Shown here: in pieces, positions 30,719 to 39,003 of the stretch | Numbering within the stretch: position 1 is the stretch's first letter | Layout of the letters: each line of letters starts with the position of its first letter | DNA from: Promicromonospora sp. AC04 | GTDB taxonomy: Bacteria; Actinomycetota; Actinomycetes; Actinomycetales; Cellulomonadaceae | Direction: 5' to 3' | Length of the DNA: 64,000 nucleotides | NCBI RefSeq assembly: GCF_003058225.1 | Contig: NZ_QBUG01000006.1 | Location: 186,001 to 250,000, forward strand | The notes under the pieces: model-generated | Databases searched by the model: none | Told to the model about the DNA's origin: nothing | Seen by the model: the letters and a program-made list of their open reading frames with translations, nothing else | Made by a program: the position numbers and the translations under genes

Positions 30719-32118
30719 GCGCGGTGCGCGCAGCGAGCACGACGGACACGACCGCACTCGATACCGACCCGGTCGACATGCACGAAGTCGACACGGACCT
30801 GATGGAGCGTGCCTTCGCCGAGCTCGCCGCCGGCCGCCCCGTCCTGGTGGCGGACGACGCCGGCCGGGAGAACGAGGTCGATGTAGTCCTCGCCGCGAGC
30901 GCCGCGACGGCGGAGTGGGTGGCGTGGACGGTGCGGCACTCGTCGGGGTACCTGTGTGCGCCGATGCCGGGGTACCGGGCGGATGCGCTGGAGCTGCCGC
31001 TGATGGTGGAGCGGAGCGAGGATCCGCGGAGCACGGCGTACACGGTGTCGGTGGATGCGGTGGGGGTGTCGACGGGGATCTCGGCGGCGGACCGGGCGCT
31101 GACGTTGCGGGTGCTGGGTGATCCGGCGTCGGGTGCGCGGGACCTGATCCGGCCTGGGCACGTGCTGCCGTTGCGGGCGCGGCCGGGTGGGGTGCTGGAG
31201 CGTGCTGGGCATACCGAGGCCGCGGTGGACCTGGTGCGGTTGGCGGGTGGTGCCGGCGGGGTGCTGGGTGAGGTGGGTGGCATCGCGGAGCTGGTGCGGG
31301 ACGACGGCGCGGTGATGCGCCTGCCGGAGGCGCGGGTCCTGGCCCAGGAGGCGGGGCTGGTGGTGCTGACGGTGGCGGAGCTGGTGGCGTGGCGGCGGGC
31401 GTACGACCCGGTGCCGTCGCCCGGCGCGGCCGGCGTCGTGCCCGGCCTTGTCCCGGGGCTCGCCGAGCGGGTGCACCGGGTGGGGGAGGCGTCGTTGCCG
31501 ACGCGGTACGGGGACTTCCGGGTGGTGGCGTACCGGGATCTGCTCTCGGGTGCGGAGCACCTGGGGCTGACGCCGGTGTCGGCGGGTCCGGCGCTGGTCG
31601 GTTCCGCGCAGGGCTCGCTGGTGCGGGTGCACTCGGAGTGCCTGACGGGGGACGGGCTGGGGTCGCTGCGGTGCGACTGCGGTCCGCAGCTGGAGGCGTC
31701 GCTGCGGGCGGTGTCCGCCGAGGGTGGTGCGGTCGTCTACCTGCGGGGTCACGAGGGCCGGGGGATCGGCTTGGCGGCGAAGGTCCAGGCGTACGCGCTG
31801 CAGGACGCCGGGCGGGACACCGTGGAGGCGAACGTGGACCTCGGGCTGCCGGTGGACGCGCGGGAGTACGGCGCGGCGTCGGCGATCCTGGCGGACCTCG
31901 GCCTGGACGGGGTGACGCTGCTGACGAACAACCCGGAGAAGGTGGCGGGCCTGCGGGAGGCGGGCACGGACGTCGTCGGGCGGCGGGGGCTCGCGGTGGG
32001 GCGTGGTGTGCACAACCACCGGTACCTGGAGACGAAGCGGGTGGTGCTGGGGCACAGCATCGACCTGAACGAGGAAGTCGACGAGCAAGTCAACGAGAAC
32101 GAAGGAGCATGCGCATGA
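30715..32118 (+). CDS. ribBA: bifunctional DHBP synthase / GTP cyclohydrolase II
   Basis: Supplies both precursors of riboflavin: dihydroxybutanone phosphate (residues about 25-230) and the pyrimidine from GTP (about 255-455). The cyclohydrolase zinc ligands are intact: Cys309, Cys320 and Cys322 in [18 protein letters not shown], and [13 protein letters not shown] follows. In the synthase half the usual DDExRENEGD motif reads [10 protein letters not shown] (47-56), with changes at 49, 50 and 55, whereas [10 protein letters not shown] and GHTEAAVDL are intact. Full length at 467 residues. Confidence 0.95.
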   Translation: MSAVRAASTTDTTALDTDPVDMHEVDTDLMERAFAELAAGRPVLVADDAGRENEVDVVLAASAATAEWVAWTVRHSSGYLCAPMPGYRADALELPLMVERSEDPRSTAYTVSVDAVGVSTGISAADRALTLRVLGDPASGARDLIRPGHVLPLRARPGGVLERAGHTEAAVDLVRLAGGAGGVLGEVGGIAELVRDDGAVMRLPEARVLAQEAGLVVLTVAELVAWRRAYDPVPSPGAAGVVPGLVPGLAERVHRVGEASLPTRYGDFRVVAYRDLLSGAEHLGLTPVSAGPALVGSAQGSLVRVHSECLTGDGLGSLRCDCGPQLEASLRAVSAEGGAVVYLRGHEGRGIGLAAKVQAYALQDAGRDTVEANVDLGLPVDAREYGAASAILADLGLDGVTLLTNNPEKVAGLREAGTDVVGRRGLAVGRGVHNHRYLETKRVVLGHSIDLNEEVDEQVNENEGACA

Positions 32119-32606
32119 GCGGCGCGGGAGCACCGAAGGTGACGGTCGACGGCACGGGCCTGCGGGTGGTCGTGGTCGCGGCGAGCTGGCACGAGCGAGT
32201 GATGGACGGGCTGCTGGCCGGCGCCCGCCGGGCCCTGGCGGAGTCGGGCGCGGACTGGACGGAGGTGCGGGTGCCGGGCTCGTTCGAGCTGCCGGTGGCC
32301 GCTGCGCGTGCGGCCGGGGTCGGTGGGGGGCCGGCGGCGGACGCCGTCGTCGCGCTCGGGGTGGTGATCCGGGGCGGGACGCCGCACTTCGAGTACGTGT
32401 GCGCGGCGGCGACGTCGGGCCTGACGGACGTGAGCGTCCGGACCGGGGTCCCGGTCGGGTTCGGCGTGCTGACGTGCGACGACGAGACGCAGGCGCTGGA
32501 CCGGGCAGGCCTGGAGGGCTCCAGGGAGGACAAGGGGGCGGAGGCCGTGGAGGCGGCGGTCGCGACGGCGGTGACGCTGCGGAGCCTCGCGCCGACCGGC
32601 GTCTGA
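32115..32606 (+). CDS. ribH: 6,7-dimethyl-8-ribityllumazine synthase
   Basis: Condenses DHBP with the aminopyrimidine to lumazine; forms icosahedral shells in many bacteria. The 163-residue protein has [20 protein letters not shown], the catalytic His91 in [11 protein letters not shown], and [16 protein letters not shown]. The ATG at 32115 overlaps the ribBA stop (ATGA) and has GAAGGAG seven bases upstream, which favours it over the in-frame ATG at 32109. Last gene of the riboflavin operon. Confidence 0.96.
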   Translation: MSGAGAPKVTVDGTGLRVVVVAASWHERVMDGLLAGARRALAESGADWTEVRVPGSFELPVAAARAAGVGGGPAADAVVALGVVIRGGTPHFEYVCAAATSGLTDVSVRTGVPVGFGVLTCDDETQALDRAGLEGSREDKGAEAVEAAVATAVTLRSLAPTGV

Positions 32607-32638
32607 CCGCTCTCCACTCTCAGCACCAGTCCTGCATT

Positions 32639-32654
32639 AATAGTGTGCCAAGCG
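32639..32654. repeat. 16-bp intergenic repeat, copy 2
   Basis: Exact second copy of AATAGTGTGCCAAGCG (first at 25662-25677). It lies 33 bases after ribH in the 229-base gap before hisE. The rest of the gap shows no gene; the hisE promoter is at its end. Confidence 0.6.
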
Positions 32655-32823
32655 TCTTTGCCGAACCCACGCCAGTCCTATACCGCACCAACGAGCCCAA
32701 AGAACGGGCTCGCTCGGCACAGTCTCGACGCCGGAGTCGTGCGGGGGACAGGACAGTGGCCCGCGTCATAGCGAGAATGGCCACAACGTGGGACGGCCAC
32801 GGGTAGAGCCCCTGTCGCCCGAC

Positions 32824-32835
32824 TAGGCTGGGCGT
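32824..32835 (+). promoter_or_regulatory. hisE leaderless promoter
   Basis: TAGGCT (32824-32829) followed by six bases and the hisE GTG at 32836; no ribosome binding site. Confidence 0.7.
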
Positions 32836-33099
32836 GTGAAGACCTTCGAGACCCTGTTCGCCGAGCTGACCGAGAAGGCCGAGACCCGTCCCGCGGGCTC
32901 TGGCACCGTGGCCCAGCTGGACGCCGGAGTCCATGCGATCGGCAAGAAGGTCGTGGAGGAGGCCGCCGAGGTCTGGATGGCGGCCGAGTACCAGTCGGAC
33001 AGCGAGACCGCCGAGGAGATCTCGCAGCTCCTGTACCACCTGCAGGTCCTGATGGTCGCCAAGGGACTGACCCTCGAGGACGTGTACACGCATCTGTGA
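32836..33099 (+). CDS. hisE: phosphoribosyl-ATP pyrophosphatase
   Basis: Second step of histidine synthesis, a stand-alone HisE (not fused to HisI). The 87-residue MazG-like all-alpha protein shows [27 protein letters not shown] (metal-binding Glu residues) and [12 protein letters not shown]. Followed after 105 bases by hisG, the usual actinobacterial partner. Confidence 0.95.
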   Translation: MKTFETLFAELTEKAETRPAGSGTVAQLDAGVHAIGKKVVEEAAEVWMAAEYQSDSETAEEISQLLYHLQVLMVAKGLTLEDVYTHL

Positions 33100-33204
33100 C
33101 CCGGCCTCGCCGGGCCCCGACCACGGTTGAAGTACCACCGGTCGAGCCCCGGCGAGAGACCCGGGTTCCGCAGATCCGACGTACACCCAGAGAGGAACCA
33201 ACAC

Positions 33205-34077
33205 ATGCTGCGCATCGCCGTCCCCAACAAGGGTGCCCTGTCCGGCCCCGCCTCCGAGATGCTGCGCGAGGCGGGCTACCGCCAGCGCCGCGACACCCGT
33301 GAGCTCGTGCTCGCCGACCCCGAGAACGACGTCGAGTTCTTCTTCCTGCGCCCCCGCGACGTGGCGGTCTACGTCGGGACCGGCACGGTCGACGTCGGCA
33401 TCACCGGCCGGGACCTGATGCTCGACTCGGGCGCGGACGCCGTCGAGCACCTCGGCCTCGGGTTCGCCCGGTCCACGTTCCGGTACGCGGCGCCCGCGGT
33501 GCCGACGGAGCCCGGCCAGACCCACCCGATCACCGAGGTGAGCGACATCGCCGGGCGCCGCGTCGCGTCGTCGTACACCACGCTCGTGGCCCAGCACCTG
33601 GCGAAGCAGGGCGTCGAGCCCGCGGCGATCGTGCACCTGGACGGCGCCGTGGAGTCGAGCGTGCGGCTCGGCGTCGCGGACGTCATCGCCGACGTCGTGG
33701 AGACCGGCACCACCCTGCGGGCCGCGGGGCTGGAGGTGTTCGGCGACCCGATCCTGCGTTCGGAGGCCGTGCTGATCCGGCAGTCGGACGTCGAGCCGCC
33801 CGCAGGCCTGGAGGTCCTGACCCGGCGGCTGGAGGGTGTGATCACCGCCCGCGAGTACGTGCTCATGGACTACGTGGTCCCCGCGGCGCGGCTCGAAGAA
33901 GCCGTCGCGATCACGCCCGGCAAGGAGTCCCCGACGGTCTCGGCGCAGCACCACAGCGACGCCTGCGCCGTGCGCGTCATGGTCCCGCGCAGCGCGACGA
34001 ACCGGATCATGGACGCGCTGTACGACGTCGGGGCGCGCGCCATCATCGTGACCTCCATCCACGCCTCCCGGCTGTAG
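33205..34077 (+). CDS. hisG: ATP phosphoribosyltransferase, long form
   Basis: Committed step of histidine synthesis from ATP and PRPP. The 290-residue length identifies the long HisG with a C-terminal ACT-like domain (about 215-290) for histidine feedback inhibition. Motifs: [34 protein letters not shown] and the PRPP loop [23 protein letters not shown] lies nine bases before the ATG, unlike the leaderless hisE. Confidence 0.97.
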   Translation: MLRIAVPNKGALSGPASEMLREAGYRQRRDTRELVLADPENDVEFFFLRPRDVAVYVGTGTVDVGITGRDLMLDSGADAVEHLGLGFARSTFRYAAPAVPTEPGQTHPITEVSDIAGRRVASSYTTLVAQHLAKQGVEPAAIVHLDGAVESSVRLGVADVIADVVETGTTLRAAGLEVFGDPILRSEAVLIRQSDVEPPAGLEVLTRRLEGVITAREYVLMDYVVPAARLEEAVAITPGKESPTVSAQHHSDACAVRVMVPRSATNRIMDALYDVGARAIIVTSIHASRL

Positions 34078-34082
34078 GCCTC

Positions 34083-34583
34083 ATGGCTGCGGGCGCGGGT
34101 GCGGGGACAGGCAGCAGCGCCACCGGCCATGGCCGTGGCGACGACCGCTTCCGCACCTTCCGCGGCCGCTTCGGCACGCCGACGGCGTACGGGCTGGCGC
34201 TGCTGTCCGCCGGCGGGTGCACGTTCGTCGCACTCGCGGCGAACGGCGCCGGCGCGGACACCGCCAACCGGATAGCGATCATCGTGCTCGGGCTGCTGGG
34301 CGCCGCCATCGCCTGGCGGTTCGGTGCCGTGCGCGCGATCCCCGACCCGACCGGGCTCACCGTCGTCAACTACGCCAACAGCCGCCGCCTGGCCTGGGCC
34401 GAGATCGTGACCGTCCGGTTCGGCCCGAACGACCCGTGGGTGCACCTCGACCTCGCCGACGGCGACGTGCTCGCCGTCATGGGGATCCAGCGCGCAGACG
34501 GCGAGCACGGCATGGCCGAGGCCCGCCGCCTGGTGACGCTCATCTCCGAGCTGGGCGAGGCCACCGAACCCGGGCGGCAGTAG
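34083..34583 (+). CDS. PH-domain-like membrane protein
   Basis: A 166-residue protein: a Gly/Ala-rich N-terminus, two membrane helices (about 36-54 and 60-80), then a small beta-rich domain with LTVVNYANSRRLAWAEIVTV that resembles the bacterial PH-6 type domain found downstream of hisG in many actinobacteria. It starts five bases after the hisG stop. Function unknown. Confidence 0.82.
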   Translation: MAAGAGAGTGSSATGHGRGDDRFRTFRGRFGTPTAYGLALLSAGGCTFVALAANGAGADTANRIAIIVLGLLGAAIAWRFGAVRAIPDPTGLTVVNYANSRRLAWAEIVTVRFGPNDPWVHLDLADGDVLAVMGIQRADGEHGMAEARRLVTLISELGEATEPGRQ

Positions 34584-34637
34584 CCGGGGAACGCGCGGCC
34601 CGGGAACGGCGGCCGGGAACAAGAGCTGGAGAGCAGA

Positions 34638-34688
34638 AACGGCGGTCGGGCTTGCCGAGACCATGTCTCGGCAAGCCCGACCGCCGTT
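34638..34688. terminator. bidirectional terminator, 23-bp perfect stem
   Basis: Arms 34638-34660 and 34666-34688 are exact reverse complements with a CCATG loop. It stands between the convergent hisG/PH genes and the DEAD-box helicase gene. A-rich on the left and TTGT on the right give short U-tails for both directions. Confidence 0.85.
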
Positions 34689-34720
34689 GTCACGCGACTG
34701 CTCTCCGGGCGTGTGCCGCG

Positions 34721-36739
34721 TCAGCGGGCGCTGCGGGCCTCCCAGTGGGCCGGGCCGCGGCCACGGGGGCCACGCTCGCCGTCCGGGCGGCGGTGGTCGC
34801 CACCCGTCCGCGGGGCGCGGTCCCGGTCGCCGCCGGTGCGCGCCGGGCCCCGGTCCAGGGTGATGCGCAGCGGCTTGCCGGCCACGCGGGCCCGGGCCAG
34901 GCGGTCGAGCGCCTCGTTGTCCAGCGGCGCGATGATGTCCACCAGCGAGAAGCTGCCGAAGATGTCGATCTTGCCGACGTCGGCTCCGGTGATGCCACCC
35001 TCGCCCGTCAGCGCACCGACGATCCCGCCCGGCTGCACGCCGTGCGTGTGCCCGACGGCGATGCGGTACCGCGTGCCGCGGGCCGGACGGCGGATGCCGC
35101 GGTCGCCCTCGGCACGGCCGCGCGGGGAACGGTCTCCCGACCGGTCGTGCCGGTCGCCGTCGCGGGTGTTGCGCCGGGCCGCGGCCGACTTGGCCTCGGC
35201 ACGCTCACGCTCGTACTCCTCCTGCTCCGCACGGGCCCGCGGGCCGTCGTCGCCCACCGCGAGCGCCGCCATGGCGGCGGCGATCTCGACGGGGTCGACG
35301 CCGGTCTCGTCGGCGTAGGCGCGGATCATGTCGGTGTACATCTCGAGGCGGCCGGCCTCGCGGCGGGCCGCGACCTTGCCGAGGGCGCGCTTGACCTGGT
35401 GGGCGGAGACGTCCTTGGGGGACGGGATCTCGACCTCTTCGAGCGAGGCGCGGATGGTGCGCTCGATGCTGCGGAGCTTGCCGCGCTCGTGGGGGGTGAC
35501 GAAGGTGAGGGCCTCGCCGGTGCGGCCGGCGCGGCCGGTGCGGCCGATGCGGTGGACGTAGGCCTCGGGCTCGCCGGGGACGTCGAAGTTGACGACGAGG
35601 CCGATGCGGTCGACGTCGAGGCCGCGGGCGGCGACGTCGGTGGCGACGAGGACGTCGAGGGCGCCGGAGCGGAGCCGTTCGACGATCTTCTCGCGTTCCT
35701 TCTGGGCGACGTCGCCGGAGATGGTGGCGGCGGAGATGCCCTTCTCGATGAGGGCGGAGCCCACGTCTTCTGCGGCGCCGCGGGTGCGGGTGAAGACGAT
35801 GGCGGCGTCGGCGTCGGACGTGGACAGGACGCGTGCGAGGGAGCCGACCTTGTGGCGGAACGGCACGACGGCGTAGGTCTGGCGGACGGCCGTGACGGTG
35901 GAGGCCTGCCGGGTGACGGCGATCTGCACCGGGTCGGTCATGTGGTGGTCGGCGACCTTGCGGATCGCGGGGGGCATGGTCGCGGAGAAGAGGGCGACCT
36001 GGCGCTTGGTGGGTGCCTGGCCGAAGATCTCCTCGACGTCCTCGGCGAAGCCCATGCGGAGCATCTCGTCGGCCTCGTCGAGGACGAGGAAGCGGATGTC
36101 GTCGAGCTTGAGGGCGCCGCGGTCGAGGTGGTCCTTGATGCGGCCGGGGGTGCCGACGACGACGTGGACGCCGTCGCGCAGGGCGCGCTGCTGGGGGATG
36201 TAGGGTGCGCCGCCGTAGACGGGCAGGACGCGGACGTCGTCGAGCTTGGACGCGAACGACTCGATGGCGTCGGCGACCTGCATGGCGAGCTCGCGGGTGG
36301 GCGCCAGGACGAGGGCCTGCACCTTGCGGAGCTTGGGGTCGACGGCGGCGAGCAGCGGGAGGCCGAACGCGGCGGTCTTGCCGGTGCCGGTCTGGGCGAC
36401 GCCGGTGATGTCGCGGCCGGCGAGCAGCTCGGGGATGGCGCGGGCCTGGATGGCCGAGGGCGTGACGAAGCCGAGCTCGTTGACCGCGGCCATGAGGGGC
36501 GCGGGGAGGTTGAGGCTGGCGAAGGTCGGGCCGGTGGGCTCGCTGGTCACGGCGTCGCCGGCGGCGGCGTCGGAAGCGGGAGCCTGCGTGGCGGGCTCGG
36601 TCGAGCCGGCCTCGGGGGCGGCAGCCGCGGAGACCTCGGAGGTGGCGGCCTCGGGGGCCGTCTGGTCGCCGGAGTCGGCGATGACCTGCTCGGTGTTCTG
36701 CTCAGCGGGCGCGATCAGGTCATGGGTGTCGATAGACAT
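34721..36739 (-). CDS. DEAD-box RNA helicase, DeaD/CsdA type
   Basis: ATP-dependent RNA unwinding in ribosome assembly and mRNA decay, often cold-induced. The 672-residue protein has an Ala/Glu-rich N-terminus (1-70), Q-motif GFVTPSAIQ, Walker A AQTGTGKT (115-122), LDEADEM, FSATMPP, and the helicase C domain with VATDVAARGLD and HRIGRTGRAGRTG. A DbpA-type RNA-binding domain (about 540-620) and an Arg/Gly-rich tail complete the CsdA layout. ATG 36739 is used; an in-frame ATG four codons upstream is possible. No clear Shine-Dalgarno. Confidence 0.95.
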   Translation of the reverse strand: MSIDTHDLIAPAEQNTEQVIADSGDQTAPEAATSEVSAAAAPEAGSTEPATQAPASDAAAGDAVTSEPTGPTFASLNLPAPLMAAVNELGFVTPSAIQARAIPELLAGRDITGVAQTGTGKTAAFGLPLLAAVDPKLRKVQALVLAPTRELAMQVADAIESFASKLDDVRVLPVYGGAPYIPQQRALRDGVHVVVGTPGRIKDHLDRGALKLDDIRFLVLDEADEMLRMGFAEDVEEIFGQAPTKRQVALFSATMPPAIRKVADHHMTDPVQIAVTRQASTVTAVRQTYAVVPFRHKVGSLARVLSTSDADAAIVFTRTRGAAEDVGSALIEKGISAATISGDVAQKEREKIVERLRSGALDVLVATDVAARGLDVDRIGLVVNFDVPGEPEAYVHRIGRTGRAGRTGEALTFVTPHERGKLRSIERTIRASLEEVEIPSPKDVSAHQVKRALGKVAARREAGRLEMYTDMIRAYADETGVDPVEIAAAMAALAVGDDGPRARAEQEEYERERAEAKSAAARRNTRDGDRHDRSGDRSPRGRAEGDRGIRRPARGTRYRIAVGHTHGVQPGGIVGALTGEGGITGADVGKIDIFGSFSLVDIIAPLDNEALDRLARARVAGKPLRITLDRGPARTGGDRDRAPRTGGDHRRPDGERGPRGRGPAHWEARSAR

Positions 36740-36908
36740 GCAGTGGTGCACCGTTCGTCGTCGGGTAGGGAGTCAGGGCCGAGGTGAGGGCCCTCGCGTC
36801 GCTTGCTCCCGAAACACCTTCCCCGCAGCCGAGGCTGCGGGCCTGTCTCGCACGTTGCGTGCACACACGGGAAGACGACGAACTCCAAGGGGATGTGTCA
36901 CCACCCTA
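36740..36908 (-). promoter_or_regulatory. structured 5' leader and promoter of the DEAD-box gene
   Basis: On the minus strand TAGGGT at 36908-36903 is a -10 candidate, giving a leader of about 155 bases. Inside it, GTTCGTCGTC (minus strand 36883-36874) and GACGACGAAC (36762-36753) are perfect complements that would close a long stem ending about 14 bases before the start codon. A hairpin CCCGCAGC-CGAG-GCTGCGGG lies at 36822-36841. Long structured leaders are typical of cold-shock helicase genes. The remainder of the gap to 37145 holds only the next gene's promoter. Confidence 0.5.
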
Positions 36909-37097
36909 TCGGCTGCGAGCGCCTTGAGCACAGGGGTAGCGAGCGTGACTTGCAGCACGCGGGTGGATGTTGTGCGTGGTGAGGGCGTTGCGGGGGTAGT
37001 CGGACGGCAAGGTGTGGGCAAGGTCGGGGCGGGTCGGTGCCTGGTCGTGGAGTTGGCTCGGCCCGGCGTGCCGTGCGTATACGCAACGCTCGCCCCG

Positions 37098-37103
37098 TAG
37101 GAT
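37098..37103 (+). promoter_or_regulatory. -10 candidate for the pgsA2/DUF881/sbp operon
   Basis: TAGGAT would start transcription near 37110, about 35 bases before the GTG at 37146. No convincing -35 element was found. Confidence 0.5.
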
Positions 37104-37145
37104 GATGGCGGCCGAGAACAACCGGCGTGAGCAAGGGCGGTGTGC

Positions 37146-37718
37146 GTGTCCACTGGGGCGGAGATGAGCTCCCGGGTGCTGACCGTGCCCAACATCATCA
37201 GCCTGGTGCGGCTGGCGCTGGTGCCGGTCTTTGCTGTGCTGATCGTCGTGGGCGAGGACGGTTGGGCGCTGCTGGTGCTCGCGGTGTCGGGCGTGTCGGA
37301 CTGGCTGGACGGTGTGTTGGCCCGTCGCCTGAACCAGGTCACTCGCCTGGGGCAGATGCTGGATCCGTTCGCGGACCGGCTCTTCATCTTCGTGACTTTG
37401 ATCGGTCTGGCCTGGCGTGCGGTGGTGCCGCTCTGGCTGGTGATCGCGATCGTGGCGCGTGACGTGCTGCTGGCGCTGACGGTGCCGGTCCTGGCTCGTC
37501 TGGGGTACGGGACGCTGAACGTGACGCTGGTCGGCAAGGTCGCGACGTTCGCCCTGTTGTACGCGTTCCCGTTGCTGCTGCTGGCTGAGGTGCCGGGCTG
37601 GGTCGGTGCGGGGGCGCACGTGGTGGGCTGGGCGTTCACCTGGTGGGGTGTCGGCCTGTACTGGCTGGCCGGGCTGCAGTACGTGGCGCAGGTGCGCCGG
37701 CTGGTGGCCGCGGCATGA
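37146..37718 (+). CDS. CDP-alcohol phosphatidyltransferase (PgsA2-like)
   Basis: Integral membrane enzyme of phospholipid synthesis. The CDP-alcohol phosphotransferase signature is complete: D-x2-D-G-x2-A-R-x8-G-x3-D-x3-D within SDWLDGVLARR...GQMLDPFADRL (about residues 45-75), in a 190-residue protein with about five helices. It corresponds by position to mycobacterial pgsA2 (Rv1822), which precedes DUF881 and sbp. Exact product (phosphatidylglycerophosphate or other) is not decidable. GTG 37146 has AGGGCGG five bases upstream; GTG 37140 and ATG 37164 are alternatives. Overlaps the next gene by ATGA. Confidence 0.88.
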   Translation: MSTGAEMSSRVLTVPNIISLVRLALVPVFAVLIVVGEDGWALLVLAVSGVSDWLDGVLARRLNQVTRLGQMLDPFADRLFIFVTLIGLAWRAVVPLWLVIAIVARDVLLALTVPVLARLGYGTLNVTLVGKVATFALLYAFPLLLLAEVPGWVGAGAHVVGWAFTWWGVGLYWLAGLQYVAQVRRLVAAA

Positions 37719-38629
37719 CCGCGCCGGGCGCTCCGGTACAGGGTCGGACGTCGGGGCGGCGTCTGGACGAGTCGATGACGCTCCTGCGGGAGGTGACCGA
37801 GCGGCCGCTGGACCCGGGGTACGCGCTGATGGCGCGGCGTCGCGCGGAGGCGGGGGAGAAGAAGTCGGAGCGCAGCGTGCCGAGCCTGGTGGCGATGTTG
37901 CTGGTGGCGGTCCTGCTGGGCGCGGCGACGACGGTGGCCGTGCGTGACCTGCGGGCGCCGCAGCCGGTGGTCGCCAGGGGCCGCTCGTTGCTGATCGAGC
38001 AGATTCAGGAGCGTAGTGCCGAGGTGGAGGCCCTGTCGGAGCGTTCGGCGGTGCTCGGCTCGGAGGTGGACGAGCTGCAGCGTGGTGGCCTGTTGCCGTC
38101 GGCGTTGCTGGAGGTGAACCGGTTGGACCAGCTGGTCAACGGTGCGGTGGCGGTGCAGGGTCCGGGCATGGTGGTCAAGCTGACCGACGGTTCGGGTGGT
38201 GGCCTGGTCGAGCCGGGGGATGCGCCGGCGGAGTCGCGGGTGCGGGACGCGGACGTGCAGTTCGTCGTCAACGAGCTGTGGGCGGCGGGCGCGGAGGCGG
38301 TGGCGGTGAACGACGAGCGGCTGACGTCGTTGTCGGCGATCCGGAACGCGGGTGACGCGATCCTGGTGGACCTGCACCCGTTGAACGGTCCCACGTACAC
38401 GATCGAGGCCGTTGGTGACCCGGAGGAAATGCAGGTCGAGTTCGCGCGGTCGGCGGGGCTGGGGTTCCTGCAGCTGCTGAGCGCGGAGTACGACATCAAG
38501 AACGAGGTGACGACCAGCGAGGAGATGCACCTGCCGGGTGCGGGCTCCCCGACGCTGCGGTCGGCGCGCCCCCCGCAGTCCGGGGACGAGAACACAACTG
38601 AGGACCGATCCGAGGAGGACAACGGATGA
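37715..38629 (+). CDS. DUF881-family membrane protein, first copy
   Basis: A 304-residue single-pass protein: a cytoplasmic N-terminus of about 55 residues, one helix (about 57-75), a coiled-coil segment (about 85-125), and an extracytoplasmic DUF881 domain (about 130-275) with GPGMVVKLTDG and FVVNELWAAGAEAVAVNDERL. It corresponds to Rv1823. The family is linked to cell envelope and division only by gene neighbourhood. Overlaps sbp by ATGA. Confidence 0.93.
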   Translation: MTAPGAPVQGRTSGRRLDESMTLLREVTERPLDPGYALMARRRAEAGEKKSERSVPSLVAMLLVAVLLGAATTVAVRDLRAPQPVVARGRSLLIEQIQERSAEVEALSERSAVLGSEVDELQRGGLLPSALLEVNRLDQLVNGAVAVQGPGMVVKLTDGSGGGLVEPGDAPAESRVRDADVQFVVNELWAAGAEAVAVNDERLTSLSAIRNAGDAILVDLHPLNGPTYTIEAVGDPEEMQVEFARSAGLGFLQLLSAEYDIKNEVTTSEEMHLPGAGSPTLRSARPPQSGDENTTEDRSEEDNG

Positions 38630-38958
38630 TCGCGATCGTCGGGCTCGTGATCGGGGTGGTCGCCGGCCTGGTGCTGCAGCCCACCGTCCCGCTGATACTG
38701 CAGCCGTACCTGCCGATCGCGGTGGTGGCCGCGCTGGACGCCCTGTTCGGGGGTCTGCGCGCGATGCTCGACGGGCTGTTCGACGACAAGGTGTTCCTCG
38801 TGTCGTTCCTGTCGAACGTGGTGGTGGCGGCGTTCATCGTGTTCCTCGGTGACCAGCTCGGTGTGGGCGGGCAGCTGTCCACGGCGGTCGTGGTGGTGCT
38901 CGGGATCCGGATCTTCTCGAACGCCGCCTCGATCCGCCGGCACATCTTCAAGGCGTGA
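38626..38958 (+). CDS. sbp: small basic protein, DUF1290
   Basis: A 110-residue membrane protein with three helices (about 3-20, 62-80, 84-102) and the conserved LRAMLDGLFDDKVFLVSFLSN and GIRIFSNAASIRRHIFKA. The family (Rv1824) almost always lies next to DUF881 genes; function unknown. In most actinobacteria the second DUF881 gene follows directly. Here an antisense KAP NTPase gene intervenes. Confidence 0.94.
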   Translation: MIAIVGLVIGVVAGLVLQPTVPLILQPYLPIAVVAALDALFGGLRAMLDGLFDDKVFLVSFLSNVVVAAFIVFLGDQLGVGGQLSTAVVVVLGIRIFSNAASIRRHIFKA

Positions 38959-39003
38959 GGCTCACCTGGTGCCCGCCCCCGACGTCGTCCGGCGTGCGCT
39001 GGG

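Noticed and set aside
32637-32662. TTGGCACACTATTAATGC on the minus strand resembling a sigma-54 promoter
   Set aside because: The GG and GC elements are two bases too far apart for the -24/-12 spacing, and actinobacteria generally lack sigma-54.
34217-36787. 856-codon plus-strand frame opposite the DEAD-box helicase
   Set aside because: Composition is an Ala/Gly/Asp/Val shadow of the helicase, with no start signal; the helicase on the other strand has all family motifs.
37102-37164. Short upstream ORF (about 20 codons) before the CDP-alcohol phosphatidyltransferase
   Set aside because: Its ATG lies at the -10 box, upstream of the expected transcription start, so it would not be in the mRNA.
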